From CAVPHV01 sp963821095 (GTDB lineage: Bacteria > Actinomycetota > Acidimicrobiia > Spongiisociales > UBA5794), in contig CAWGCJ010000001.1 in assembly GCA_963821095.1 (NCBI GenBank), positions 73,863-137,862 on the forward strand: a stretch of DNA of 64,000 nt, written 5' to 3'. The position numbers and the translations under genes were made by a program. Shown here in pieces: positions 1-8,987 of the stretch. Numbering within the stretch: position 1 is the stretch's first letter; every line of letters starts with the position of its first letter. Below the pieces are notes generated by a model. It searched no databases, had not been told where the DNA came from, and saw only the letters and a program-made list of their open reading frames with translations.

Positions 1-1673
1 ACGCCTACCTGTTCGCCGGACCGCGCGGCACCGGCAAGACCACCAGCGCCCGGCTCCTCGCCAAGGCCCTCAACTGCACCAACCGGGGCGACGACGGCGA
101 ACCGTGCAACGAGTGCGCCTCGTGCATCGGGATCACCGAAGGCACCTCACTCGACGTGATCGAACTCGACGCCGCCTCGCACAACAAGGTTGAGGACATC
201 CGCGAGATCCGGGTCAACGTCGGCACTGTGGCAGCCGCCGGCGGCGCCCACCGCATCTACATCCTGGACGAGGCCCACATGCTGTCGCGAGCGGCCGGCA
301 ATGCCCTGCTCAAGACCCTCGAGGAGCCACCGGAGCACGTCATCTTCGTGCTGGCCACGACCGAGCCGTACAAGCTGCTCGACACGATCCGCAGCCGCAG
401 CCAGCGTTTCGACTTCCACCCTGTCCCCGTTGAGGTGCTGCTCGACCACCTCGCCGACATCTCGCAGCGGGAGGACTTCGACCCGGAGCCGGGCGGGCTG
501 GCCATGGTCGCCACCCACGCCGCCGGCTCGGTGCGTGATGCCATGAGTCTGCTCGAACAGGTTGCCGCCCTCGGCGGTGGCCGAGTTGAGGCCGAATCGG
601 TGGCCCGCGCCTTGGGTTTGGCGGATAGGGACGCTTTCGGGCAACTCGCCTCTGCCGTTGCCGACCAGGATGCGCCAGCCGCGCTCGGGCTGGTGTCTCG
701 CCTTTCGGCTAGTGGCTCCGACCTGCGCAGGTTTGTCGCCGACGCTCTCGGGTTCTTTCGCGGAATCTTCCTGGCGCAGTACGCCCCCAATCTCGAGGAA
801 GTCGCCGACGAGTCACTCGAGACCATGGAAGAGTGGCGACGGTACGCACCGGTGCTCGCCACCGGTGATGTCCTGCGGGCCATCGACCTTCTCGGCGAGG
901 CGCTGCTTCATCTCCGTCAGGGTCGCGAGGAGCGCCTTGTCGTCGAGCTGGCCCTCCTCCGCCTGACCCGGCCAGAGACGGCGCTGGATGCCGCCTCACT
1001 CGATGCCAGGATTGGGCGCCTCGAGGGCCGGGTCCGCACCCTCGGCGACGCAGCCGCCCCCGTTTCCTCCCCAGGGGCCGTGCCGGCAGCTGAGGCGGCG
1101 GCAGAATCAACCGCGCCGGCCTCCGCCCCGGCCCAGCCGGAGCCTCCGACCCCTCACCAGCCCGACCCCACTGATCCGATTGTGGATGTCGCCGAGGAGC
1201 CCCCGTCGCTTGCGTTGACCGAGGCAACTCCGCCCCCTCCCGTCGTAGCGCTGGTCGATCTCGATCTCGCCACCTTCGAGGCGGCGTGGCCGGCCATCGT
1301 TGCCCAGGTGCGCGACCGTGCCGGGCCACGCCGCCACGCTCTCCTCAAAGAGGCCGAGCCCGTCGCGGTCGAATCCGGCCGTGTGATCTGCGAGGTCCCC
1401 GGCCATCTGCCGTTTCATCTGGAGCAGCTACGCGCCGACGCCGAACTCAACGCCGTCATCGCGTCGCTGGCTGCCGAGATCCTCGGCGGCTCCATCACAC
1501 TGGAGTATCAATCCGCCGGCGGCTCGGCTGCGGCGATCAGCGCCGAACCAACGACCGAATCGGAGACCCGAGCCCCAAAGAAGGACGAGTTGCTCGAGGG
1601 CGACGAGGCCGCTGCCGAGGCTCCGGAAGACCTCATCGCCGATTTGCTCGGCGGCGAAGTCATCAGCGACTGA
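1..1673 (+). CDS. dnaX: DNA polymerase III subunit gamma/tau (5' partial)
   Basis: Clamp-loader ATPase subunit that loads the beta sliding clamp during replication. The frame is open from base 3, so the start codon lies before the window; 556 residues remain. Walker A (GPRGTGKTT) sits at the very beginning, followed by a four-cysteine zinc knuckle (CTNRGDDGEPCNECASC), Walker B (YILDEAHML) and the arginine-finger region (RSRSQRF). From about residue 340 a Pro/Ala/Glu-rich linker of tau type follows, then a folded C-terminal segment (FEAAWPAIVAQV) and an acidic tail. Everything expected of the AAA+ part is present except the first few dozen residues. The next gene starts 85 bp downstream. Confidence 0.96.
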   Translation, partial: AYLFAGPRGTGKTTSARLLAKALNCTNRGDDGEPCNECASCIGITEGTSLDVIELDAASHNKVEDIREIRVNVGTVAAAGGAHRIYILDEAHMLSRAAGNALLKTLEEPPEHVIFVLATTEPYKLLDTIRSRSQRFDFHPVPVEVLLDHLADISQREDFDPEPGGLAMVATHAAGSVRDAMSLLEQVAALGGGRVEAESVARALGLADRDAFGQLASAVADQDAPAALGLVSRLSASGSDLRRFVADALGFFRGIFLAQYAPNLEEVADESLETMEEWRRYAPVLATGDVLRAIDLLGEALLHLRQGREERLVVELALLRLTRPETALDAASLDARIGRLEGRVRTLGDAAAPVSSPGAVPAAEAAAESTAPASAPAQPEPPTPHQPDPTDPIVDVAEEPPSLALTEATPPPPVVALVDLDLATFEAAWPAIVAQVRDRAGPRRHALLKEAEPVAVESGRVICEVPGHLPFHLEQLRADAELNAVIASLAAEILGGSITLEYQSAGGSAAAISAEPTTESETRAPKKDELLEGDEAAAEAPEDLIADLLGGEVISD

Positions 1674-1758
1674 TCCCGCCGATCGGATCCCGAACTCAAG
1701 GTTGGTGGCGCTGTCGGCCGATGTACCCCTAACAGGCAAACTACGACAGGGGCACATC

Positions 1759-2334
1759 ATGCGGCTTGGCATCGACCTCGATGGCGTCGTCGCCGACTTC
1801 AATTCAGGATGGATGCGCCACTACGGCGCCGACTTCGGCGTTGCCCTGACACCCGAAGCGGCTCGCGTCTGGGACGGCATCCCCGACCTCACCCACTTCG
1901 CCGACATGAACGCCTTCTGGCGGTGGGCCGAGCACCGGGGTACGCCATCGTTCTTCCGTCACCTCGACTTGTTTGACGGCGCCGCCGATGCGCTCGAGGA
2001 CCTCGGCAGAGTCCACGAACTCGTCATCCTCACCGGCAAGCCCGACTGGGCCATCCACGACACCTACGCCTGGATCGCCGAGCGCCGACTCCCCACCCGA
2101 GAGGTCCACGTCACCGACAACAAGTGGCTCGTACCGTGCGACATCTACCTCGATGATTCCCCCGATCAGCTCGCCGAACTGGCGCGGTTCCGGCCCGAAG
2201 CCGAGGTGTGCCGGTTCGTCCGACCCTGGAACGCACCAATCCCCGGCGTGCGAGACATCGACGGTTGGCCGGCATTCACCCGGTTTGTCGGCAATCGCAC
2301 CGACCTATCGATCGGCACTCCACTCTCCGCCTGA
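1759..2334 (+). CDS. HAD-superfamily 5'-nucleotidase-like hydrolase
   Basis: Predicted cytosolic phosphatase of 191 residues in the HAD superfamily, resembling the 5'(3')-deoxyribonucleotidase (NT5C-like) branch. The nucleophile motif is at the N-terminus (GIDLDGVVADF, DxDG), motif II is ILTGKPDWA, and the late acidic motif is DIYLDDSPDQL. The frame is open further upstream, but the ATG at 1759 puts the DxDG motif five residues in, as is usual for this family, so I prefer it. It lies between dnaX and the phosphonate-type transporter without obvious coupling to either. The substrate cannot be told from sequence. Confidence 0.8.
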   Translation: MRLGIDLDGVVADFNSGWMRHYGADFGVALTPEAARVWDGIPDLTHFADMNAFWRWAEHRGTPSFFRHLDLFDGAADALEDLGRVHELVILTGKPDWAIHDTYAWIAERRLPTREVHVTDNKWLVPCDIYLDDSPDQLAELARFRPEAEVCRFVRPWNAPIPGVRDIDGWPAFTRFVGNRTDLSIGTPLSA

Positions 2335-2476
2335 CCAGCACGATCTACCCGTCTTGGGCCATTTGGCCCTAGAGCTTGGTCCACTGTGGCTGGTCGGTAG
2401 GCCTTCGAGGCTCTAGCCTTTGTCACGGACACAGGTGCGCGCTCCACGCGTGCCGATCATGGGAGTGCAAATCAGC

Positions 2477-3613
2477 ATGACAATTCGTAAGTTGCTTGTC
2501 GTTCTTGCTGCGTTTGCTCTCATCGTTGCCGCATGCGGTGATGATGACAGCAGCAGCGAAACGACGACGACGGCTGCCGCGGAGACTACGACCACCGCAG
2601 CACCGACCACCACCACGACAGCGGCGCCGGAGACAACGACGACCGCAGCCGCCGCACCAGAGGTCGGCTCGGCTGAGCTACCGATTCAGGTGTTCTTCGT
2701 GCCGTCGGTGAGCGCAGAGGAGATCATCGCCGGTGGCGAGCTCCTCGACGCCACGCTGACCGAGGCGACCGGCCTCGAGTTCGAGGTCAGCGTTGGGACG
2801 TCGTACGCAGCGACCATCGAGGCGATGTGTGCTGCACCGGAAAGCAGCATCGGCTTCATCCCGGCTCAGGGCTACGTGCTCGCCAACGACCTGTGCGGTG
2901 TTGAGATCGCACTGAAGTCCATTCGCTTCGGTTACGACGTCTACTGGACCCAGTTCATCGTTCCGAGAGACTCCGAGATCACGACCATCGAGGAACTCGC
3001 CGGCAAGAAGTGGGCCTACCCAGATGCCGCTTCGACCTCCGGCTTCCTCGTGCCATCCGGGCTATTCACCAGCTTGGGCATCGAGATCGATGCCGACAAC
3101 ACGTTCGAGGCCGGCGGCCACTCCGCAGTGGCCCGCGCCGTGTACAACAACGAAGCCGACTTCGGGACGACGTTCTACAGCCCGCCGGTCGACTCCGAGC
3201 GCAACAGCCTGTGGGATGGCGCCCCCACGAGTGATCCCGACGTCCCGGCGGACCTGATTCCGACGTGCGGTCTTGACGCCGACGGACAGATCCTCTGTGG
3301 CGACGACTTCTTCCCCCGCGACGCTCGCCGCGACATTCGGGAAGAGGCTCCGGACGTGATCCAGAAGGTCCGCATCCTGGCGGTGTCCGACCCGATCCCG
3401 AACGACGGCATGGCTTTCTCTCCGGCATTCCCTGAGGCGACCGCCGATCAAATCGTTGCGGCGATGGTCGACTTCGCCGCCAACGATCCGGAGGGCTTCG
3501 AAACCGCCTTCGACGCCTACAGCTGGAGCGGAGTTGCCCTAACGAACGATGCAGAGTTCGACTCGATTCGTGCCCTGTTGCAGGCACTCGGCTTCACGCT
3601 CGAAGACTTCTAG
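2477..3613 (+). CDS. phnD: Phosphate/phosphonate ABC transporter substrate-binding lipoprotein
   Basis: Extracytoplasmic binding component of a PhnCDE-type importer (378 aa). The ATG at 2477 gives a lipoprotein signal: KLL followed by a hydrophobic stretch and lipobox IVAAC, Cys at about residue 20. An extended Thr/Ala linker (TTTTAAAETTTTAAPTTTT type) then tethers the binding domain. The domain carries PhnD-like features such as VGTSYAATIEAM, LAGKKWAYPDAAST and GGHSAVARAVYNNEADFG. An upstream in-frame ATG at 2459 is possible but would bury the signal peptide. It is followed by a strong hairpin and then phnC, so it may be expressed above the rest of the operon. The ligand could be phosphonate, phosphite or phosphate. 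Confidence 0.9.
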   Translation: MTIRKLLVVLAAFALIVAACGDDDSSSETTTTAAAETTTTAAPTTTTTAAPETTTTAAAAPEVGSAELPIQVFFVPSVSAEEIIAGGELLDATLTEATGLEFEVSVGTSYAATIEAMCAAPESSIGFIPAQGYVLANDLCGVEIALKSIRFGYDVYWTQFIVPRDSEITTIEELAGKKWAYPDAASTSGFLVPSGLFTSLGIEIDADNTFEAGGHSAVARAVYNNEADFGTTFYSPPVDSERNSLWDGAPTSDPDVPADLIPTCGLDADGQILCGDDFFPRDARRDIREEAPDVIQKVRILAVSDPIPNDGMAFSPAFPEATADQIVAAMVDFAANDPEGFETAFDAYSWSGVALTNDAEFDSIRALLQALGFTLEDF

Positions 3614-3640
3614 AAGCCCACACCGAGTGGACGTTTGACA

Positions 3641-3669
3641 CGTGGGCGGGGAGCACATCCCCGCCCACG
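3641..3669 (+). terminator. Intercistronic hairpin between phnD and phnC
   Basis: Eleven-base-pair GC-rich stem (CGTGGGCGGGG pairing with CCCCGCCCACG) with a 7-nt loop, 27 bases after the phnD stop. There is no long U-tract. This placement after a binding-protein gene and before the ATPase gene usually acts as a partial terminator or 3' mRNA stabiliser, keeping binding protein in excess. Confidence 0.6.
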
Positions 3670-3727
3670 CTGCATTCTGAGATGGCGAGCCGTCATGGGT
3701 AGATGACGAGGAAGTGAGGAGCAGCAC

Positions 3728-4480
3728 GTGCTGAGGGTCGAGCATCTGACCAAGGTCTACGAGGGCGGGACCGTTGCGTTGGAGGATGTCAGTTTTGATG
3801 TCCCTCCGGGAGAGTTCTTGGCCGTGATCGGCCTCAGCGGCTCCGGCAAGTCGACCCTGCTGCGATGTATCAATCGACTGATCGAGCCGACCGAGGGCCG
3901 GATCCTCTGGAACGACGTCGACATCACCGCAGCATCTCAGGAAGACCTGCGACGGATTCGACGTCGCATCGGAATGGTCTTTCAGCACTTCAATCTGGTG
4001 CACCGCTCGAAGGTGCTCACCAACGTGCTCTCGGGCCGACTCGGTTACACCAATCCCGCCCTCTCGTTGATCAATCGCTTCTCCAAACAGGACCTCGCGT
4101 CGGCGGCGCACCAACTCGACCGATTTGGCCTCGAAGAACGCACCAACTACCGGGCCGATGCCCTCTCCGGTGGCCAGCAGCAACGGGTCGGCATCGCTCG
4201 TGCCATGATTCAGAATCCAGAAATGATCCTCGCCGACGAGCCGGTCGCCAGCCTCGACCCGGTGCTGGCTCACTCAATCATGCAGTACCTCGAGCAGATC
4301 AACCAGGAGGATGGAGTCACCGTGCTCTGCAGCCTCCACTTCCTCGACCTCGTCCAGCGGTATTCGGAACGGGTGATCGCACTCAACGAGGGGAAGTTGG
4401 TGTTCTCGGGCACTGCAGCCGAGATCGATGACGCTCGGTTCGAGGAGATCTACGGGCAGGAGGCTGAGCGAGTTGGCTGA
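3728..4480 (+). CDS. phnC: Phosphonate-type ABC transporter ATP-binding protein
   Basis: Nucleotide-binding subunit (250 aa) that powers the importer. Walker A is GLSGSGKST near residue 37, the Q-loop lies in GMVFQHFNLV, the signature is LSGGQQQR, Walker B is MILADEPVASLDP, and the switch histidine is in CSLHFLDL. GTG start with a good Shine-Dalgarno (GAGGAGC) about 8 bases upstream. The stop overlaps the TTG start of the permease gene, implying translational coupling. Length and motifs are typical of PhnC; the transported compound is not specified by this subunit. Confidence 0.93.
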   Translation: MLRVEHLTKVYEGGTVALEDVSFDVPPGEFLAVIGLSGSGKSTLLRCINRLIEPTEGRILWNDVDITAASQEDLRRIRRRIGMVFQHFNLVHRSKVLTNVLSGRLGYTNPALSLINRFSKQDLASAAHQLDRFGLEERTNYRADALSGGQQQRVGIARAMIQNPEMILADEPVASLDPVLAHSIMQYLEQINQEDGVTVLCSLHFLDLVQRYSERVIALNEGKLVFSGTAAEIDDARFEEIYGQEAERVG

Positions 4481-6458
4481 CCCGAACGTACCCACCGATG
4501 GGGACCAGACCGAGAAGGAAAAAGCCGACAAGCAGGCTCGCGACAAGAAGCGATTCAAACGCACTATTGGGTTCCTCGTATTCGGGATCGTCGCGATCCT
4601 GCTCTACTCCTTCGCCGTGCAAGAAACCGAGGTGGACCTCGGTCAGGTGCGCAGCCCAGTCCGTCGCGAACAGCTCATCCGCATCCTGCGGGCGTTGGTC
4701 AGACCCGACTTGGTGACATTCGACAAAGAGGAAGTCATCGTCCTTGCCGATGTACTGGTTCCCTGTCCCCCCGACGGCAACGGACCGGAGACGGATACCA
4801 GCGAGACCCCATATCTGATCGTGACCCCCTCGTGTGGCTCGCCCGAGGACACTCTCACCATTGAGGGGGTCGGCTTCGAGCCCCGCTCCCGAACCGGGCT
4901 CTTGTTCATCCCCGACTCTGAGTTTGCCGTCAGCCTGCCGCTGATGGAACCCTTCGAAGTCGGCGAAGACGGCACGTTCTCGGTCGACATCGAACTACCG
5001 GAGCGAGAGTCGGAGAATCCTCAGCAGATCCAGGCCCTGACCCGCGTCAACGTGGGTTCGTACCTCGCTCCGGTGCAGGTGTGGACCGACGCCAACAACA
5101 ACGGCATCGAAGACGAAGGCGAGAAACTGTGGTCGCCTCGGCCATCTGAGAACCTCACCCTCACGCTCGAGAAGATAATGGAGACCGTGCTGATGGCATT
5201 CCTAGCCACAACGCTCGGTACCGCGATCGCCCTCCCCCTTTCGTTCCTGGCGTCGCGCAACCTGATGCGGGACGTTTCCACCACGGTGACCAACCTCTCG
5301 TTGAACCTGCTGGCCATCCCGATCGGTGCCGTGGTCGGCATCATGACTTCGGAGTGGATGAGGAGCGTCTCCGAGACGCTCAGCATCAACGATTGGGCGC
5401 GCCTTGCCCTCTTTGCCCTTCTTCCCATCGGAATGTTCTATGCACTGCGGTGGGCGCTACCCGTGAGCGAGGAAGAGCCGCCCCCACGAAGCGTGAAGAC
5501 CCAGCGCAATCTCGTGATCGTTGCGTCGCTGTTCGTCTTCCTGATCTGGCTGAACGTGTTCGCGATCTTGTCGATCCACGTCGGCCGGGCGATTGCCCCC
5601 CACCTGGGAGTGTTCGCCTTCCTCGGCAACTTCGTCGCCATCATGGGCGAGATCCTCGAACTGACGCTCCCTGCAATCGCGGCTCTGTTCGGGATCGGAA
5701 TCTTCATGGTCCTCGGGTCGCGACTTGGATACTTCCTGAGGTCGCATCTGTCCCGGTCGGCGATCCTTCTGGTCAATCTCCCCCTAGCGGCATTGGCCGG
5801 CGGCAGCATCGGAGTGTTGATCGGTCGAGCGATCGATTGGCTCTACGAAGTCACCCTGTACGACGTGATTCCAGGACTATCTGCTGGAACCTTCGCGATT
5901 GCCGGGTTCATCGTTGGTGCGCTCACCGGCATCTATCTGGCCATCCGCAAACGGACCTCGGACACGGTCAGGATCGGGTTGATCATCTACTACATCGCCA
6001 GGACGATCTTCAACACGCTGCGGTCGATCGAGCCGCTGGTCATGGTCATCGTCTTCGTCGTGTGGGTCGGCTTTGGTCCATTCGCCGGAATGCTCGCCTT
6101 GTCGCTTCACACCGCGGCGGCGCTCGCCAAGCTCTACTCCGAGCAAGTCGAGAGCATCCAGGTCGGCCCGCTCGAAGCCGTCAGAGCCACTGGGGCGACC
6201 CGGTTACAGACCGTGGTGTATGCGGTGGTGCCGCAGATCGTGCCGCCCTACATCTCCTTCACGATGTATCGCTGGGACATCAACGTGCGCATGTCCACCA
6301 TCATCGGTTTTGCCGGTGGTGGCGGTATCGGCTTCCTGCTTCAGCAGAACATCCAGTTGTTGCAGTACCGGGCGGCCGCCGCGCAGATGCTTGCCATTGC
6401 CATCGTGGTGGCAACCATGGACTACGTCAGCTCGCGCTTGCGTGAGCGGATGGTGTAG
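4473..6458 (+). CDS. phnE: Phosphonate-type ABC transporter permease, extended form
   Basis: Membrane subunit of the importer, but 661 aa where PhnE is usually about 270. I choose the TTG at 4473, which overlaps the phnC stop and has AGGAGG 9 bases upstream; the frame extends a little further 5' without a better start. Order: cytoplasmic charged N-terminus, one TM helix (residues ~30-50), an extracytoplasmic segment with an IPT/TIG-like fold (LIVTPSCGSPEDTLTIEGVG, ~115-180), then the start of the permease domain (~225), an inserted block with several more TM helices (~320-510), and the permease core with the EAA coupling loop (EAVRATGATRLQTVVY). The end matches ordinary PhnE. No frame break is seen, so the extra parts are probably genuine. 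Confidence 0.85.
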   Translation: MADPNVPTDGDQTEKEKADKQARDKKRFKRTIGFLVFGIVAILLYSFAVQETEVDLGQVRSPVRREQLIRILRALVRPDLVTFDKEEVIVLADVLVPCPPDGNGPETDTSETPYLIVTPSCGSPEDTLTIEGVGFEPRSRTGLLFIPDSEFAVSLPLMEPFEVGEDGTFSVDIELPERESENPQQIQALTRVNVGSYLAPVQVWTDANNNGIEDEGEKLWSPRPSENLTLTLEKIMETVLMAFLATTLGTAIALPLSFLASRNLMRDVSTTVTNLSLNLLAIPIGAVVGIMTSEWMRSVSETLSINDWARLALFALLPIGMFYALRWALPVSEEEPPPRSVKTQRNLVIVASLFVFLIWLNVFAILSIHVGRAIAPHLGVFAFLGNFVAIMGEILELTLPAIAALFGIGIFMVLGSRLGYFLRSHLSRSAILLVNLPLAALAGGSIGVLIGRAIDWLYEVTLYDVIPGLSAGTFAIAGFIVGALTGIYLAIRKRTSDTVRIGLIIYYIARTIFNTLRSIEPLVMVIVFVVWVGFGPFAGMLALSLHTAAALAKLYSEQVESIQVGPLEAVRATGATRLQTVVYAVVPQIVPPYISFTMYRWDINVRMSTIIGFAGGGGIGFLLQQNIQLLQYRAAAAQMLAIAIVVATMDYVSSRLRERMV

Positions 6459-6482
6459 CTCGGCGAGAGACAGGACATCCGG

Positions 6483-7481
6483 ATGAATGACTTCGTCCGC
6501 CGCACCCGCCAGGACGTGGAGCGGCTCGAAGCCGAGACCCTGGCGCCGGCCGCCACGTTGGCGGTCGACACGGTGGGTCGTGCCGTGCCCGAGGCTCCCG
6601 ACCCCTATCGCACCGCCTTTGCCCGCGATCGCGATCGAGTGCTGCACACCAAGGCCTTTCGACGCCTGAAGCACAAGACGCAAGTCTTCATGAACCCGGA
6701 GGGTGATCACTTCGTCACCCGGCTGACCCACACGCTGCAGGTCAATCAGATCGGCCGGGTGATCGCCCGCGCCCTCGGCCTCAACGAGGATCTGACCGAG
6801 GCCATCTGCCTGGCCCACGACGTGGGCCACTCGCCGTTCGGCCACACCGGTGAGGATGCTTTGAGCACCTACGTCGCAGGCGAATGGCTCCATTCCGCCC
6901 AGGGCGTCCGCATCTTCGAGGTGCTCGAACCGGTCAACCTCACCTGGGAGGTGCTCGACGGTATCCGGGCGCACTCGTGGAAGATCCCCGAGTTGCCTGC
7001 CACCCCGGAGGGTTGGATCTGCCGATTCGCCGATCGCATCGCCTACCTGGCGGCCGACGTCGAGGACGCGATGCGGGCCGACGTCATCAGCTACACAGAA
7101 CTCCCCTCAGCTTCGATTGCGACCTTTGGTGAACCCGGCGGGCAGTGGATCGCCACGATGATCTCCGCGGTGGTCGACGAGTCGCTGCGCACCGGAGCGG
7201 TGACCATGGAGCCCGACATGCTCAACGTCATGAACGAGCTGCGCAGCTTCATGTTCGAACGGGTCTACCTACGTCCCGAAACCGAAGACCAGCGCCGCAA
7301 GGTCATCGGGATCGTGCACGACCTGGTCGACTACTTCGTCGCCCATCCCGGCGAGATCCCCGAGAGCTACCGCCACGATGACGCCGACACCCTCACGCAG
7401 GTCATCGACTACGTGGCCGGGATGACCGACCGTTTCGCCATCCGCACCCACGACGAGCTATTCCGCCCCCGGCTCTTCTGA
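6483..7481 (+). CDS. dgt: Deoxyguanosinetriphosphate triphosphohydrolase-like protein
   Basis: HD-domain dNTPase (332 aa) that cleaves dNTPs to nucleoside plus triphosphate, trimming dNTP pools. The metal-binding motifs are visible: RLTHTLQV (first His) and CLAHDVGHSPFGH (HD pair and following His), then a conserved Asp in DRIAYLAADVEDAM. The N-terminal RDRDRVLHTKAFRRLKHKTQVF block is characteristic of the dGTPase type-2 subfamily. ATG start 24 bases after phnE; no overlap, so co-transcription is possible but unproven. A long perfect hairpin follows the stop. Confidence 0.92.
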   Translation: MNDFVRRTRQDVERLEAETLAPAATLAVDTVGRAVPEAPDPYRTAFARDRDRVLHTKAFRRLKHKTQVFMNPEGDHFVTRLTHTLQVNQIGRVIARALGLNEDLTEAICLAHDVGHSPFGHTGEDALSTYVAGEWLHSAQGVRIFEVLEPVNLTWEVLDGIRAHSWKIPELPATPEGWICRFADRIAYLAADVEDAMRADVISYTELPSASIATFGEPGGQWIATMISAVVDESLRTGAVTMEPDMLNVMNELRSFMFERVYLRPETEDQRRKVIGIVHDLVDYFVAHPGEIPESYRHDDADTLTQVIDYVAGMTDRFAIRTHDELFRPRLF

Positions 7482-7492
7482 CCGGAATCTTC

Positions 7493-7544
7493 CCGTTCTT
7501 GCGTAGATTCCGGCCAATACTGGCCGGAATCTACGCAAGAACGG
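7493..7544. terminator. Perfect 24-bp inverted repeat between convergent genes
   Basis: Arms 7493-7516 and 7521-7544 are perfectly complementary over 24 bases with a 4-nt loop (ATAC). It lies 12 bases after the dgt stop, and its right arm includes the stop and last codons of the convergent nitroreductase gene. It is a plausible bidirectional terminator. The perfection and length are greater than usual for an intrinsic terminator and there is no U-tract. Confidence 0.6.
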
Positions 7545-8187
7545 TCGGCCAGAGCGGCTGGTCGATCACCCAGGTGGGTGCGGTGCCCCAGCGTTCGCTG
7601 TAAACGACCTGGTGGGCGGGTGCCCGGGCTGCCACGCCCCATCGACCCAGCGGATAGCCGCACGTCACTGCGGCAGCGTTCGACCAACCCTTGTCCGTCG
7701 GAACCCCCAACAGCTCGAAGAGCGCCGTCCCCTGGAACAGGCCGAGCACCGTGGTCAGCGTGGTGCCCACGCCGTGTTGTCGAGCCTCCAGCATGAGACT
7801 CCAGATTGCCGGATAGATCGACGCCCCGGTCGGATCATTGCGGTGGAACGGCAGCACGACCAGCGGCACCTGATCGAAGTTGTCCGCAAGCCACTGCGAC
7901 GACTTCATCACACGGATCGTCTGTTCGTCACCCCTGGCTTCGGCTTGCTCGAGACGCCCGGCATAGAACGTCGATGTCAGTTCATCCCATGCGGTGCGGT
8001 ACAGGTCACCCAGATGGTGCATTGTCTCCCGATCGGTCACCGTCAACCACCGCCAGTTCTGGGTATTGCCCCCCGAAGGAGCGCGCACGGCCGCGTCCAT
8101 CATGGCGGCAACGACGTCCTCGGGGACCGGGTCCGGCTTGACCCGGCGCATCGCCCGGGTCGTGTACAAAGCTTCGTTGAGTTCCAT
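7531..8187 (-). CDS. Nitroreductase family protein
   Basis: FMN-dependent NAD(P)H oxidoreductase-like protein of 218 aa. N-terminal LYTTRAMRRVKPDPVP is the usual Arg-rich FMN phosphate-binding start, followed by RAPSGGNTQNWRWLTV, which shapes the flavin pocket, and the late region GVPTDKGWSNAAAVTCGYP. Close homologues are annotated as nitroreductases or F420/FMN-type reductases; the substrate is unknown. The gene converges on dgt and its last codons form one arm of the 24-bp hairpin. Confidence 0.85.
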   Translation of the reverse strand: MELNEALYTTRAMRRVKPDPVPEDVVAAMMDAAVRAPSGGNTQNWRWLTVTDRETMHHLGDLYRTAWDELTSTFYAGRLEQAEARGDEQTIRVMKSSQWLADNFDQVPLVVLPFHRNDPTGASIYPAIWSLMLEARQHGVGTTLTTVLGLFQGTALFELLGVPTDKGWSNAAAVTCGYPLGRWGVAARAPAHQVVYSERWGTAPTWVIDQPLWPTVLA

Positions 8188-8215
8188 GATCTGAGGGTAC
8201 TGGGCCGGCAGCCGC

Positions 8216-8623
8216 TCAGCCCAGGAGTTGGGCGATCAACATGATCAGGATCACGTTCCCGGTGATCCAGATCGTGGTGAACGTCAGGTAGCGACGGAGC
8301 CACTCCGACCACGTGTCGGAGAGGCCGGCCATTGCCGAGCCGAGGAGGTACCACACCGGGAAGCTGGTGAGGATCGACACAAAGACCACTGTGAAACGCT
8401 CGGCCTCGATGAAGTCGATGGCGAACACCCACGCCGTCGGCGCAGCGAGCACGAAGACCAACGAGGCAAGGATGGACGATGCAACGTCGGACATGTCGCC
8501 GCCCTGGCCGAACCCCACTCCGAGCGCGACAACAACCAACACGGTTGGCAGCACCAATGCGGCGGCACCGCCGGCCGGCCGTCGTAATCCCCCCCTCTGG
8601 GAATAGATCAGATCCTGGGCCAC
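8216..8623 (-). CDS. Small integral membrane protein, function unknown
   Basis: 135 residues with about four predicted transmembrane helices: VLPTVLVVVALGVGF, ILASLVFVLAAPTAWVFAI, FTVVFVSILTSFPVWYLL and a last helix ending at the C-terminus (VILIMLIAQLL). A soluble Arg/Gly-rich N-terminus precedes the first helix. I do not recognise the family. It ends 28 bases before the start of the nitroreductase gene in the same direction, so the two may share a transcript. The divergent dodecin gene begins 77 bases from its start. Confidence 0.6.
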   Translation of the reverse strand: MAQDLIYSQRGGLRRPAGGAAALVLPTVLVVVALGVGFGQGGDMSDVASSILASLVFVLAAPTAWVFAIDFIEAERFTVVFVSILTSFPVWYLLGSAMAGLSDTWSEWLRRYLTFTTIWITGNVILIMLIAQLLG

Positions 8624-8700
8624 GGTCTCAGGCTAACTCGGGAGAAGGAGTGAATGTCTTGATAGCATCGCCAGAAACGGCAAACACTTCAGGAGGAATC

Positions 8701-8919
8701 GTGGGCGAGTTCATCGAGGCTGGGGCGGTCAAGGTCATCGAGGTGATCGGCATCTCCGAAGTCGGGTTCGAAGACGCCGTGCAGCAGGCCGTGGCCAAAG
8801 CCGCCGAGAGCATCAGGGGGATCACCGGCGTTGAGGTCAAGCGCCTCAACGCCCGGGTCGCCGACGGCCGAGTCTCCCAGTACCGGGCCACCGTGAAGCT
8901 CGCCTTCGCCGTCCGCTGA
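8701..8919 (+). CDS. Dodecin family flavin-binding protein
   Basis: 72-residue protein whose length and pattern match dodecin, the dodecameric flavin storage protein: VKVIEVIGISEVGFEDAVQQ, then AAESIRGITGVEVKRL and a C-terminal strand YRATVKLAFAV. Dodecins sequester riboflavin/FMN and protect against flavin phototoxicity. The GTG start at 8701 is fixed by AGGAGG six bases upstream; the frame is open upstream but has no comparable start. A strong hairpin follows 20 bases after the stop. The tryptophan that stacks on flavin in archaeal dodecin is a Phe here (GFED), a common bacterial variation. Confidence 0.88.
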   Translation: MGEFIEAGAVKVIEVIGISEVGFEDAVQQAVAKAAESIRGITGVEVKRLNARVADGRVSQYRATVKLAFAVR

Positions 8920-8939
8920 GAACACCTCCGACTACAACA

Positions 8940-8966
8940 GAGGGGCGGGCAAGGTGCCCGCCCCTC
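8940..8966. terminator. Bidirectional intrinsic-type terminator
   Basis: 12-bp perfect stem, GAGGGGCGGGCA pairing with TGCCCGCCCCTC, and a 3-nt loop, between the dodecin stop and the convergent stop of the large nuclease gene. It is suitably placed to stop both transcripts, though it lacks a strong U-run, as is common in high-GC Actinobacteria. Confidence 0.7.
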
Positions 8967-8987
8967 TCCCCGTTGCGTCTCGTCCCA

